Source: Lactobacillus johnsonii ATCC 33200 (GTDB lineage: Bacteria > Bacillota > Bacilli > Lactobacillales > Lactobacillaceae). Taken from it: a stretch of 64,000 bases of DNA. The position numbers were made by a program, and so were the translations under genes. Every line of letters begins with the position of its first letter. Position 1 is the stretch's first letter. The notes below the pieces were generated by a model. It did no database searches and was not told the origin of the DNA. It saw nothing but the letters and a program-made list of their open reading frames with translations. The stretch covers positions 394,358 to 458,357 of the forward strand of contig NZ_GG670121.1 in NCBI RefSeq assembly GCF_000159355.1, read 5' to 3'. Of this stretch, positions 44,406 to 52,739 are shown in pieces.

Positions 44406-45049
44406 TCATCAACTAAAGTAATTCTTTCTTTATGGTGCTTTGGATGAACAATTTCATTTACAACCAAGCGAGCCATTGTTCCAGAAGTTACTTTAGATTC
44501 ATTGTTGTTATTAAAGAGAAGAGTATTGTTACCTAGCATATAACCTGCAGCCTCTGGACCCGCTTCAAAGGTCAATGCTGGTGAAATTCCAAGCCAATCT
44601 ACATCTTCAACTTGCTTTAAGTAGTTTAATTCGTTTAATTGCTCTTGAGGAGTATTAATCCAGTTTTCTGAACCAGTTAATTTCTTAATATCTTCCACTA
44701 CCAAGTGGTTATCAATTCCAGTTCTAAGACTACCTGCACCTAAGATAAAGATCACTCTAATATCCTTGTTCTTAGCTAGACCACATAATTTAGTTGCTAG
44801 CTTTACTTGATCCTTTGCCTTTTCAGGAGTTGTACCAAAGGCATCAACAATCACATCAAAGTTTTCTAGTAAGCTATCATTCATTGTTAAAACATCGTCA
44901 ATTAAAAGGTGAGCATCTTTACCAAGAACTCTTTCGGCCTTTTCTTTATCTCTGACAATGCCTGTAACTTCGAGATCTTTATTTTCACTAGCTAATTTAT
45001 AAATAGCACTTCCCGCCATTCCAGAAGCACCAATAATACCTACTTTCAT
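44402..45049 (-). CDS. NAD(P)-binding NmrA/SDR-like oxidoreductase
   Basis: This Rossmann-fold protein of 215 residues has nucleotide-binding VGIIGASGMAGSAIY at the N-terminus and the atypical short-chain dehydrogenase layout seen in NmrA-like and flavin-reductase-like proteins (FDVIVDAFGTTPE, VIFILGAGSLRTG, DWLGISPALTFEAGP). No Tyr-x3-Lys catalytic pair is evident. The substrate is unknown. AGGAGGAAT precedes the start. Confidence 0.85.
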   Translation of the reverse strand: MKVGIIGASGMAGSAIYKLASENKDLEVTGIVRDKEKAERVLGKDAHLLIDDVLTMNDSLLENFDVIVDAFGTTPEKAKDQVKLATKLCGLAKNKDIRVIFILGAGSLRTGIDNHLVVEDIKKLTGSENWINTPQEQLNELNYLKQVEDVDWLGISPALTFEAGPEAAGYMLGNNTLLFNNNNESKVTSGTMARLVVNEIVHPKHHKERITLVDE

Positions 45050-45180
45050 TTAGGGATTCCTCCTTTTATATTTTATTCTTTCACCTTAGCTTAGCATGAA
45101 TGAAGATAAGTGGGATAATATTTGGTTTTAAAAAATAAAATAGAGCCTGGAATCTACCCTAAAAATTTGTAGAACTAGTT

Positions 45181-46041
45181 ATGATTATTGGTAAAAAGCG
45201 GCAAGAGGTTATTTTTAATATTAAAAGATGTGTTAAGGAGAAAAAATTTAACGCAAAAGTTGAACCAGATGATCCAGTTTTAAGTAAAAAATATTGCCTA
45301 AAATTAGTAGAAAAATTTTGGGCTAATCATAATAGTCCCTTTTCTAAAGCTATTAATATACTTGCACGCAGAATCCTTAACGTCGGAACGCCCCTTTTAA
45401 CCTTAAATACCAAAATTGATAATCCTAAATCTCTTGGCAAGATTTCTTCAGCTATTATAACTTGTAATCACTACAACCAATTTGATTGTCTCCCTCTTAA
45501 ACGGCTTGCTATGAAATATCATAAGCGATTATATTTTGTTATCGAAGATACTAATTTAAAACTACCAAACTGGATTGGCTTTTTAATGAGGAATATTGAT
45601 AGCATCCCCGTAACTGCTAGTTTTCGCTATTTAGGACGTGAACTACCAAAATACTTAAATAAAATCTTTTCTAAGAAAAATCACTGGGTTGTGGTATATC
45701 CAGAACAAGAATTATGACTTAATTATCGAAAACCTCGTCCTCTGCAAAAAGGCCCCTATTATTATGCAGCTAAAATGAATGTTCCAATTATTTCATGCTT
45801 TGTAGAAATTAAGGACACTAACAAGCAAGAAAAATTGCATCCTGAATTTAACAAAACACGTTGGATTCTTCATGTTCTACCTACTATTTATCCTGATCCC
45901 AAACTCTCACTTGCTCAAAATATAGAAAAAATGCGTAAAGTTGACTACCTTCAAAAGAAAGCAGCATATGAAAAATATTATGGGAAGAAGTTAGATTATA
46001 CTTTTACAGATTGGGACATTGCTAGCTATAAGAAAAAATAG
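45181..46041 (+). pseudogene. PlsC-like acyltransferase copy interrupted by a TGA
   Basis: This is a paralogue of the acyltransferase at 5950-6810: both are 861 bases long, start MIIG, and align throughout. The H-x4-D motif is TCNHYNQFD. At 45715-45717 a TGA replaces the TGG (Trp) of the intact copy, in the block YPEQE(M/L)W before NYRKPRPLQKG. The reading frame continues cleanly to the normal stop at 46041 with no other lesion. No good ribosome binding site or GT partner genes are present. It looks like a recently inactivated orphan duplicate; a truncated 178-residue product would lack half of the active region. Confidence 0.83.
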
Positions 46042-46075
46042 ATTTTCCGCTTCTAATAACAGAAAATCTATCTTT
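46036..46075. terminator. Terminator between acyltransferase relic and Eis-like gene
   Basis: ATAGATTTTC and GAAAATCTAT form a ten-base stem with a 14-base loop, flanked by A and T runs; it can serve both converging genes. Confidence 0.75.
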
Positions 46076-46077
46076 AA

Positions 46078-47241
46078 TTAAAAGTAATCATAAAACGAAA
46101 CTTCACCCTTTATAAAATCATTATCTACTGGATGATGTTCCTTAATAAATCCTAATCGAACAGCTTGTTTCAAAGTTAAGTGACCTAATAAAACTTTTGT
46201 CCAATTAGTTAAAGAGCCGCTATAATCGGGATCTTTTTCATTTTTTCTCACTTTGGTCTCTTTGTTTATCTGATCAATCTCCCAAGTCCCATTATTTTCA
46301 GCAACTATTTCATCATCAGTTATTTCGATATTAATTTTACCGCTATTAGTTAAGTGCAAGGCCTCTAATACTTGTTCAACATTAATTATTCGAGTCATCA
46401 TGTAAGGTAAAATTTGCACTTTTAATCCTTCCTGCTCTGGGAAAAATTCGCCTAGTAAGCTTGATTCTGGCATTTTCACATAGTATTTCAAATCACTTGA
46501 AGAATGACTAGCAATAATGCTTAATAAGGCTTTCGCTGCTTGAGGCGTTTTATAGTACAGCTCTTCCACCCTAAAGTCTCTATCCCGAATGCGATAGAAC
46601 ATATAACCAGCTGGCTGATTATTTTTATCAAAGTAGACACAAATAAATCTGCCAGGATAATAGGTATCTAGACGATCCCACCACCACTCTTCACGATCAA
46701 CAGTATTTCTTTGGTTATTTTGATTCAGCTTATCTTGATATAACTTTATGACTGCTTCTTTTAAGTTGAAATCTTTCCATTTTCCTCGGACAATTTTTCC
46801 TTCTTTAATTGGTTTAAAAAAGCGCAAATAAGCCGGATTTAATTCATACATTTTTTCATAAATAGCATTTTCATAACCATAACGTCGATAAAAACTTTCA
46901 GAAAATGGTGCTAGATTAGAAATAGCGTAGTTCTGCTTGTACAATTCCAAAATAATTTCATTCATCAAGCGATTAATATCACCTTGACCGCGATTTTCCG
47001 GATATGACGCTACATAACCAACTCCACCCATTTTCACCTTTTTAGCAAAGATTCTACTTTCAAATTCATTGACCATGATGTAACTAGCTAGTTTTCCATC
47101 TTTATATTCGCCAAAGCCCATACTATGATCATATCTGCTTAAAAAGTTAGCATCTTGGCGAAGGTCATTAGTTTTTAAAAAAGAATATTCAACTAATGGA
47201 GCAATTTGATCTAAAGTTTGACTATCTTTATTTAGTTTCAT
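46078..47241 (-). CDS. Eis-like GNAT acetyltransferase with SCP2-type C-terminal domain
   Basis: This cytoplasmic acetyl-CoA-dependent N-acetyltransferase has 387 residues. The first GNAT domain holds the acetyl-CoA motif VGYVASYPENRGQGDINRLM (about 71-90) and an aromatic catalytic candidate in SESFYRRYGYE. A second degenerate GNAT unit (about 150-270) and an SCP2-like C-terminal domain (about 280-387) follow, as in the Eis family. The chain ends in Phe, as in Eis, where the terminal carboxylate takes part in catalysis. The acceptor amine is unknown; aminoglycoside or polyamine acetylation is a family possibility only. Confidence 0.87.
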   Translation of the reverse strand: MKLNKDSQTLDQIAPLVEYSFLKTNDLRQDANFLSRYDHSMGFGEYKDGKLASYIMVNEFESRIFAKKVKMGGVGYVASYPENRGQGDINRLMNEIILELYKQNYAISNLAPFSESFYRRYGYENAIYEKMYELNPAYLRFFKPIKEGKIVRGKWKDFNLKEAVIKLYQDKLNQNNQRNTVDREEWWWDRLDTYYPGRFICVYFDKNNQPAGYMFYRIRDRDFRVEELYYKTPQAAKALLSIIASHSSSDLKYYVKMPESSLLGEFFPEQEGLKVQILPYMMTRIINVEQVLEALHLTNSGKINIEITDDEIVAENNGTWEIDQINKETKVRKNEKDPDYSGSLTNWTKVLLGHLTLKQAVRLGFIKEHHPVDNDFIKGEVSFYDYF

Positions 47242-47334
47242 CGACTTTTACCTTTTCTAAGATTTTTTTGAAATATCAATTTATCAGATAATATACGTCT
47301 ATATTTTCATTATACTAAGATAAAAGCGCAACAA

Positions 47335-47366
47335 AAAAGTCCTAACCACCTGGTTAGGACTTTTAA
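47335..47366 (-). terminator. Terminator of tRNA-Thr copy 1
   Basis: AAAAGTCCTAACC pairs with GGTTAGGACTTTT around a four-base loop, directly below the tRNA on the minus strand. Confidence 0.88.
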
Positions 47367-47370
47367 ATTG

Positions 47371-47443
47371 TGCTGACTAAAGGATTCGAACCTTCGACCT
47401 CATCATTACTAGTGACGTGCTCTGCCAACTGAGCTAAGTCAGC
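47371..47443 (-). tRNA. tRNA-Thr (anticodon AGT), copy 1
   Basis: The 73-base cloverleaf has acceptor GCTGACT/AGTCAGC, D arm GCTC/GAGC, anticodon stem CGTCA/TGATG (one G-T pair) with loop CTAGTAA, and T arm GAAGG TTCGAAT CCTTT. The anticodon is AGT, reading threonine ACN codons with an A at position 34. CCA is not encoded. Confidence 0.95.
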
Positions 47444-47540
47444 GTTTCTCACAACGTTAACTAGTATAGCAGATGATTTTGGAAAAAGCAAAACTTTTTT
47501 ACACTAAAATTAATTACTTAATTAAAGATGTATTTATTAT

Positions 47541-47568
47541 TTGCTTTTTAATAATATCATGATATTCT
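47541..47568 (+). promoter_or_regulatory. Promoter of the attenuated permease transcript
   Basis: TTGCTT at 47541-47546 and TATTCT at 47563-47568 have a 16-base spacer. Transcription would start near 47575, about 20 bases before the leader ATG. An alternative -10, TATAAA at 47571, is also possible. Confidence 0.5.
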
Positions 47569-47596
47569 AATATAAAATCATTTAGGAGTTAAAACC

Positions 47597-47665
47597 ATGA
47601 AATATTTACACCGCACTAATTTAAATACTTCTTCCTCCTCATCTTCCACCTCCAGTGGAACATGA
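47597..47665 (+). CDS. Ser/Thr-rich attenuator leader peptide
   Basis: This 22-residue ORF has a strong ribosome binding site, AGGAG, eight bases before its ATG. It reads MKYLHRTNLN, then Thr11, six consecutive Ser (12-17), Thr18, Ser19, Ser20, Gly, Thr22, stop. The eight Ser codons cover TCT, TCC, TCA and AGT, so both serine codon families are sampled. The stop TGA (47663-47665) abuts an arm (AGTGATT, 47665-47671) complementary to a terminator segment. It is followed by a terminator and a serine/threonine-exchanger-like gene. The role proposed is ribosome stalling on Ser/Thr codons when charged tRNA is scarce. The peptide itself probably has no function. Confidence 0.8.
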   Translation: MKYLHRTNLNTSSSSSSTSSGT

Positions 47666-47718
47666 GTGATTTTGTGTGGCCAAATATTTCCAAAAAAGCC
47701 TAGATTCGCTTAATCACT
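47665..47718 (+). promoter_or_regulatory. Candidate antiterminator arms
   Basis: AGTGATT at 47665-47671 is complementary to AATCACT at 47712-47718. In the terminator conformation the latter pairs instead with AGTGAT at 47729-47734. A ribosome at the leader stop codon would cover the first arm; one stalled at the Ser codons would leave it free. GAGTGATTTTGTG is in fact repeated at both places, as expected for competing arms. Confidence 0.6.
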
Positions 47719-47757
47719 TTTATAGCAGAGTGATTTTTGTGAATCTGGGCTTTTTTT
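47692..47757 (+). terminator. Attenuator terminator before the SteT-like permease
   Basis: AAAAAGCCTAGATTC pairs with GAATCTGGGCTTTTT (one mispaired or G-U position); an inner stem ATCACT/AGTGAT lies at 47713-47734. T7 follows the outer stem at 47751-47757, and the permease ATG is at 47779. No other gene lies upstream that this terminator could serve. Confidence 0.8.
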
Positions 47758-47778
47758 CTTTTAGAAAGGATTATCAAG

Positions 47779-49131
47779 ATGAAACAACAAAACCATCTTA
47801 AGCGTTCATTAGGCTTCTTTTCAGCTATTTCAATTGTTATTGGGACAATCATTGGATCAGGTATCTTTTTCAAACAAGCCTCAGTTCTTCAAAGTGCTCA
47901 TAATTCAACCTTAGCTATTAGTGCTTGTATCTTTGGTGGTGTTATTACACTAGCTGCTGGTTTAACAATTGCTGAAATTGGAGCTCAAATGCCATATACT
48001 GGTGGATTATATGTTTACATCGAGAAGTTATATGGTCGAATTCTTGGTTTTCTAGTCGGATGGATGCAAGTTATCGTCTATGGCCCTGCAATTATTGCAG
48101 CCGTAGGTGGTTTTACCGGTATTCTTATCGCCAATTTCTTTAATCTAGATGATTCCTGGCGCATTTCTCTATCAATCGGGTGCATGCTTTTTATCACTAT
48201 TATTAATTTTTTAGACAATAAGGTAGGGGCAGCATTTTCTTTTATTACTACAATTGGAAAAATGATTCCGATTGCTGCAATTATTATTTTTGGTATCTTT
48301 TGGGGTCAAAATAACGCCCTCGGTCAGACTACCGCTGACGTTAAACAAAGTAGTGGCGGATTTGGAGTTGCTGTGTTAGCTACCTTGTTTGCTTACGACG
48401 GCTGGATTTTAATTGCGAACTTAGGTGGTGAAATGAAAAATCCTCAAAAAGTCCTTCCGCAAGCTATTATCTTAGGAATTATGATTGTTTTAACGATCTA
48501 CACTCTAATTACAGTTGGTATCTTACGCTTTATTCCAGCCGACCTTATTGAGCGACTAGGAGAGGATACAACTAAGTATTTAGCTACAAAAGCTGTTGGT
48601 AATATTGGTGGAAAGCTATTAACATTAGGAATAATTATTTCAATGCTTGGCACTCTCAATGGTAAAATTATTACTTTTCCAAGGATTGTTTATGCTATGG
48701 CTAAAAGAAATGATTTACCATTTTCATCTTATTTAACCTATTTAACTCCAAAAGGAAAATCTCCTATTGTTGCTACTATTTTTATCACTGTATTAGCAAC
48801 TTTAATGCTAGTATTGTTCGATCCTGATCGCTTATCAGACTTATGTGTCTTTACGATATATTGCTTTTATATTTTGGCTTTTTTCGGCATTTTTAAATTA
48901 AGACGAGAAAATTCTAATCGTCCTTTTAGTACTCCGCTCTATCCTTTAGTACCAATCATTGCAATTTTAGGTGGATTATTTATCGTTGTCAGTGAACTAT
49001 TTAATGATCCTGCTGGTGTAGTTCTATTTTTAGGAATAGTAGCTGTTGGCCTACCTATTTTTTACTATCTTAAGCGTAAGGAAAAAATAAGTAGAAATAA
49101 GGCGATAGAAATAAATGAAAATCATGATTAG
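47779..49131 (+). CDS. SteT-like serine/threonine exchanger (APC/LAT family permease)
   Basis: This 12-helix amino acid transporter has 450 residues. It closely follows B. subtilis SteT as I remember it: VIGTIIGSGIF in helix 1, GLTIAEIGAQMPYTGGLYVYIE, LLATLFAYDGWI-type helix 6 (VLATLFAYDGWILIANLGGEMKNP) and GTLNGKIITFPRIVYAMAKRNDLP. SteT exchanges serine, threonine and related amino acids. AGAAAGGA lies 11 bases before the ATG. Expression is predicted to depend on the leader peptide and terminator upstream, whose Ser/Thr codons match the expected substrate. A terminator follows, shared with tRNA-Thr copy 2. Confidence 0.88.
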   Translation: MKQQNHLKRSLGFFSAISIVIGTIIGSGIFFKQASVLQSAHNSTLAISACIFGGVITLAAGLTIAEIGAQMPYTGGLYVYIEKLYGRILGFLVGWMQVIVYGPAIIAAVGGFTGILIANFFNLDDSWRISLSIGCMLFITIINFLDNKVGAAFSFITTIGKMIPIAAIIIFGIFWGQNNALGQTTADVKQSSGGFGVAVLATLFAYDGWILIANLGGEMKNPQKVLPQAIILGIMIVLTIYTLITVGILRFIPADLIERLGEDTTKYLATKAVGNIGGKLLTLGIIISMLGTLNGKIITFPRIVYAMAKRNDLPFSSYLTYLTPKGKSPIVATIFITVLATLMLVLFDPDRLSDLCVFTIYCFYILAFFGIFKLRRENSNRPFSTPLYPLVPIIAILGGLFIVVSELFNDPAGVVLFLGIVAVGLPIFYYLKRKEKISRNKAIEINENHD

Positions 49132-49134
49132 CAT

Positions 49135-49169
49135 AAAAAAAGACGCTAGATAAACTAGCGCCTTTTTTG
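49135..49169. terminator. Terminator shared by the permease and tRNA-Thr copy 2
   Basis: AAAAAGACGCTAG and CTAGCGCCTTTTT form the stem around ATAAA, with A and T tracts on both sides. Confidence 0.85.
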
Positions 49170-49178
49170 TTCTTATAG

Positions 49179-49251
49179 TGCTGACTAAAGGATTCGAACC
49201 TTCGACCTCATCATTACTAGTGACGTGCTCTGCCAACTGAGCTAAGTCAGC
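49179..49251 (-). tRNA. tRNA-Thr (anticodon AGT), copy 2
   Basis: This is identical over 73 bases to the copy at 47371-47443 and in the same orientation. The two copies form direct repeats flanking the SteT-like permease and its leader. Flanking sequence beyond the tRNA is not conserved apart from two bases. Confidence 0.95.
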
Positions 49252-49351
49252 TTATTTATATGATAATTATGTATTTAATCATATATTTTATTAATACACA
49301 AGAGTTTTTTTGATTTTTTAGTTAAGTTAGTAATATTTTATTTTGTTATTC

Positions 49352-49366
49352 TGGAAAACGCTTTCA
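49352..49366. promoter_or_regulatory. cre-like catabolite repression site
   Basis: TGGAAAACGCTTTCA contains the core GAAAACGCTTTC and fits the cre consensus WTGNAANCGNWNNCW with one mismatch. It lies 93 bases before the glycosidase-like gene at 49459, which fits sugar-related control by CcpA. Confidence 0.45.
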
Positions 49367-49458
49367 AATAATGTTACTATGTCAGTGTAGCTTAATATAA
49401 TAAGTTACATTAACAAAAATTACTAATATTAATTGAGTATGAATATTGAGGATATAAC

Positions 49459-51477
49459 ATGAGCTACATTTATACATTACGTTACGTTTTTGATCCACGT
49501 ACCAACACACCTGAAAAAGATGAGAAACTCTTAAATTTTGTACAAAAAGCAAAAATTGATGACGTAGCTTTCATTATTAACGGTGAAGAATTAAACCATA
49601 GCCACTTAACAAAAGAAGAGACTCAAGTTTGGTTGGATGCCATTATCCCCCTACAAAAGCAACTGGCTAAACTTGGTGTTACGACTAGTTTAAATCCATG
49701 GACAACCATTATGCACTCAGACCGTGGATTTAGTGTTAATCCTAAGATTGGCTTTAATACTTTTGTAGATATTAATGGTAATACGGCTAAAGATATGGCT
49801 TGTCCTGCAGATCCTACTTGGCGTAAATATTTAGCTCAGAGATATGCACAATATGCCTCAATTCATCCTCGTCGGTTATGGATGGAGGATGACTTTAGAC
49901 ACTATAACCATACTCCTCTAAAATTGATGTGCTTCTGCGACTATCATATGAAACTATACCAAGAAAAACTAGGTAAGGATGAAAGTCGAGAAGAATTTGT
50001 CAAAAATATGTTAAAGCCTGGAGAACCTACCATTGAACGAAAAATTTATCTTAATCAAGCTCGCAAGGAAATGATTGAAAACGAGCATTTGATTGAACAA
50101 GCAGTTCATAAGGTAAGTCCAGATACTGATATGGGACAAATGACTTCATTTCCAGACTGGCACGCTATTGAAGGCAGAGACTGGGCTAAACTATTTGATG
50201 CTCAAGCTGGTCCTGGACACCCACGTGTAGCCCGGCCTCACCTACCAGCTTATAACGAAGTAGCTCCTTTGATTTATGGGCGCAAATTCGAAGAATATAG
50301 CCGTACTACTGCTGCGTTTTTAGGCCCACATGCTGAATTATATCCAGAACTAGAAAATTCAATGTGGACTCCGCAAGTAAAATCTAATACCTTTATTGCT
50401 TTTCAAATTATTACGACCGCCCTTCTTGGTGCAAAGGGCATTATGCTTAATATCTTTGATATGATGGGCAACGGAATTAATGAAGATTGGGGCTATGGCA
50501 AGATGCTTGCAGATATTAAACCATTTGCTTCTGCCTTATCTAACCACCGTCTCAATATGAAAGAATTAAGAGGTATTAAAGTTCTAGTAGATCAGGATTC
50601 TGCTTATACTGCTCATACTACTTTGGGCAAAGAGCCAGAAGAATTGCTTCCTCATGAAAAAAACTGGGCTAGTCTTTTAGCCAGTTTTAGCTTTGCAACA
50701 ACTATTTTGCCTATTCAAAATAATTTTGAAATCGAAGATCAAACAATTGCAATCGCTGGTCAACTGCTGCGCAATCTTACAGATAGTCAAATCACTAAAC
50801 TAATCACACAAAATACAGTTCTACTTGATGGTGAAAGTATTCAAGTTTTGCTTGATCGAGATTTAGGTAACTTACTCCATATTCAATCTGCTAAATGGCA
50901 TGCAGCTAAAAGTGGATATCAATCATTTGAACAAGCAGATGGTGTTACTGTTCAAGGCGTTAAAAATCCACGTATTACCATGCTTCAACACACTGGTAAT
51001 TATTTACAGCTTGATTATCAACCAAATAGCAATGTCAAAATTTGGAGTTCGGCTTATAATTCTATCGATCAAAAACTTGGAAATTTCATGGCAGTTATTG
51101 ATGACCATATAATTGTCCTTCCCATGGATCAAGATCCAAAACACGGTTGGGAATCACAATTTTCTTCATATAAACAAGGGTTGATGCAACAAATTATGGC
51201 TAACGTTGAACCTACTGACTACTTAATCAATATGCCTCACGTTAAATTAAACATTCAAGAAAATGGTAAAGTAGTCTGGCTAGCTAATTTCAACTTAGAT
51301 AGTTATACAGAGATTAAATGGCACATCAGTGAGCCTTTACCATCTACTACGGCTACCTTAATTAGAAAGCATGGTAGGAGCATTGAAAAGGAAGCAGTTA
51401 AAATTGATGTGAGAGATAATATTGCTACAATTAAAGCTTCCCTTTTACCTCTTGAAACTATTCAACTGATATTTTAG
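49459..51477 (+). CDS. Glycoside-hydrolase-like protein of unknown specificity
   Basis: This 672-residue cytoplasmic protein has no signal peptide. The N-terminal half looks like a TIM-barrel carbohydrate enzyme: LRYVFDPRTNTPEKDEKLLNF, GVTTSLNPWTTIMH, RRLWMEDDFRHYNH (acidic residues placed like an acid/base), ALLGAKGIMLNIFDMMGNG and WGYGKMLADIKPF, reminiscent of the beta-galactosidase/GH42-like superfamily. The C-terminal third is a beta-rich domain ending ASLLPLETIQLIF, the kind of terminal domain found in GH-A clan enzymes. I cannot name the family with certainty. GAGGATATAAC serves as ribosome binding site. A cre-like site upstream and lack of an adjacent sugar transporter suggest an orphan sugar-utilisation gene. 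Confidence 0.65.
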   Translation: MSYIYTLRYVFDPRTNTPEKDEKLLNFVQKAKIDDVAFIINGEELNHSHLTKEETQVWLDAIIPLQKQLAKLGVTTSLNPWTTIMHSDRGFSVNPKIGFNTFVDINGNTAKDMACPADPTWRKYLAQRYAQYASIHPRRLWMEDDFRHYNHTPLKLMCFCDYHMKLYQEKLGKDESREEFVKNMLKPGEPTIERKIYLNQARKEMIENEHLIEQAVHKVSPDTDMGQMTSFPDWHAIEGRDWAKLFDAQAGPGHPRVARPHLPAYNEVAPLIYGRKFEEYSRTTAAFLGPHAELYPELENSMWTPQVKSNTFIAFQIITTALLGAKGIMLNIFDMMGNGINEDWGYGKMLADIKPFASALSNHRLNMKELRGIKVLVDQDSAYTAHTTLGKEPEELLPHEKNWASLLASFSFATTILPIQNNFEIEDQTIAIAGQLLRNLTDSQITKLITQNTVLLDGESIQVLLDRDLGNLLHIQSAKWHAAKSGYQSFEQADGVTVQGVKNPRITMLQHTGNYLQLDYQPNSNVKIWSSAYNSIDQKLGNFMAVIDDHIIVLPMDQDPKHGWESQFSSYKQGLMQQIMANVEPTDYLINMPHVKLNIQENGKVVWLANFNLDSYTEIKWHISEPLPSTTATLIRKHGRSIEKEAVKIDVRDNIATIKASLLPLETIQLIF

Positions 51478-51482
51478 TAATC

Positions 51483-51509
51483 AAGAAGAGCATTAGCTCT
51501 TCTTTTTTA
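51483..51509 (+). terminator. Terminator of the glycosidase-like gene
   Basis: AAGAAGAGC and GCTCTTCTT form the stem around ATTA, followed by a T run. Confidence 0.85.
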
Positions 51510-51593
51510 TAGATAAATGTCTTCTGCTTTTATCTTTAAGCCAAAAAGCATTAAAATAAAAATAATACAACCCTTAATGAGAGGACTTTTATC

Positions 51594-52736
51594 TTGAGTA
51601 AAATACTTGATTATGTTCGCTGGCGAGGGGACCTCACGCTTGATCGAGAACCATTCAATAGTTTAGATGCTGGACTTTTTGCAGCATTTGCTTATCTTCC
51701 TTTTGATTCTAGTGTTAAAGGGCATACTCTCGAAGCAGCTACAAAACGTTTAATACAAAAAAAGACATTAATTCATTCAGATAAAGTAGAAGCTCAATTA
51801 ATCAACCTTAGTGATCGATATAAAAATATGCGCTTTTTAGACTGGTCTCATCTTTCCCAGAAAAAGCCACCAGTCCAGTTCACAGCCATGACAATTGAAT
51901 TAGATCCTCAGACTATTCTAGTAGCCTATCGAGGAACTGATGGATCCATGGTCGGACTTAATGAAGATGTAGATATGAGTTATCAGCCAGAAATTTTTGG
52001 ACAAAATGTAGCAGCAGACTATTTAGATAAAATTGCTCAGACTTATCCTGATAAGCAAATTTATACTACTGGTCATTCAAAAGGTGGAAATTTTGCTGCT
52101 TATGCTATCTCTGCTGTTTCACCTAAAATTCAAGATCAAATAATAAAAGCATATAGTTTTGACGGTCCTGGCTTTATGAAAGAAACTTATGATCAACTAG
52201 AATTTCAAAGAGCTATTCCCAAGATGATCACCTATGTTCCTGAAGGATCAATTTTTGGAATGATGCTTGATCATCCCGAACGTGTCATCGTAGTTAAAAG
52301 TAAGATGAAACATTTAATGCAGCAACATAATCCTCTTCATTGGGAAGTTGCTCGAAATGGCTTTGTTCTGGCTCCTTTTCTCAGTAATGCCAGCAGAATT
52401 ATTAGGAGTACATTTATTTCCTGGAATACAAAAATTCCACGTGAAAAACGTGAAGAGCTCTGGCTTGCTTTCTTTACTGCTCTAGAATCCCAAGAAATTA
52501 CCGATGCTAGCCAACTAACAACTAATAAAATTCGTGGCGCAATCCAATTTAGTCATGCTTATCTTTCATTAGATCCCAAAACTCGCTTAATTGCTAATGA
52601 AATAGTATCTGATATTGCCACGACAGCACGTCAATACATTAATCTTCCATTTCTTAACCATACTGAACATCTAGAGCCCCTTGGCAACGATTCAAGTAAA
52701 GGTCCAATTGTTGATGATTCATATGATGGAAGTTAA
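51594..52736 (+). CDS. Mbeg1-like (DUF2974) alpha/beta hydrolase
   Basis: This 380-residue protein of the DUF2974/Mbeg1-like lipase group starts with TTG (MSKILDYVRWRGDLTLDREP), preceded by GAGAGGA at about eight bases. The N-terminal signature DYVRWRGDLT, the segment TILVAYRGTDGSMVGLNEDVDMSY, and the nucleophile elbow TGHSKGGNFAAYA (Ser near residue 165) are typical. A late His is in DHPERVIVV. The function in lactobacilli is unknown. The gene ends beside a parS-like palindrome and a bidirectional terminator. Confidence 0.85.
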   Translation: MSKILDYVRWRGDLTLDREPFNSLDAGLFAAFAYLPFDSSVKGHTLEAATKRLIQKKTLIHSDKVEAQLINLSDRYKNMRFLDWSHLSQKKPPVQFTAMTIELDPQTILVAYRGTDGSMVGLNEDVDMSYQPEIFGQNVAADYLDKIAQTYPDKQIYTTGHSKGGNFAAYAISAVSPKIQDQIIKAYSFDGPGFMKETYDQLEFQRAIPKMITYVPEGSIFGMMLDHPERVIVVKSKMKHLMQQHNPLHWEVARNGFVLAPFLSNASRIIRSTFISWNTKIPREKREELWLAFFTALESQEITDASQLTTNKIRGAIQFSHAYLSLDPKTRLIANEIVSDIATTARQYINLPFLNHTEHLEPLGNDSSKGPIVDDSYDGS

Positions 52737-52739
52737 ATT

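Larger units (their letters stand above)
47444..47778. other. Leader region of the SteT-like permease
   Basis: This 335-base stretch between tRNA-Thr and the permease is fully explained by a promoter, a short leader-peptide ORF, a possible antiterminator and a terminator; see the separate entries. The first 95 bases also contain the promoter region of the divergent tRNA-Thr. Confidence 0.75.
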
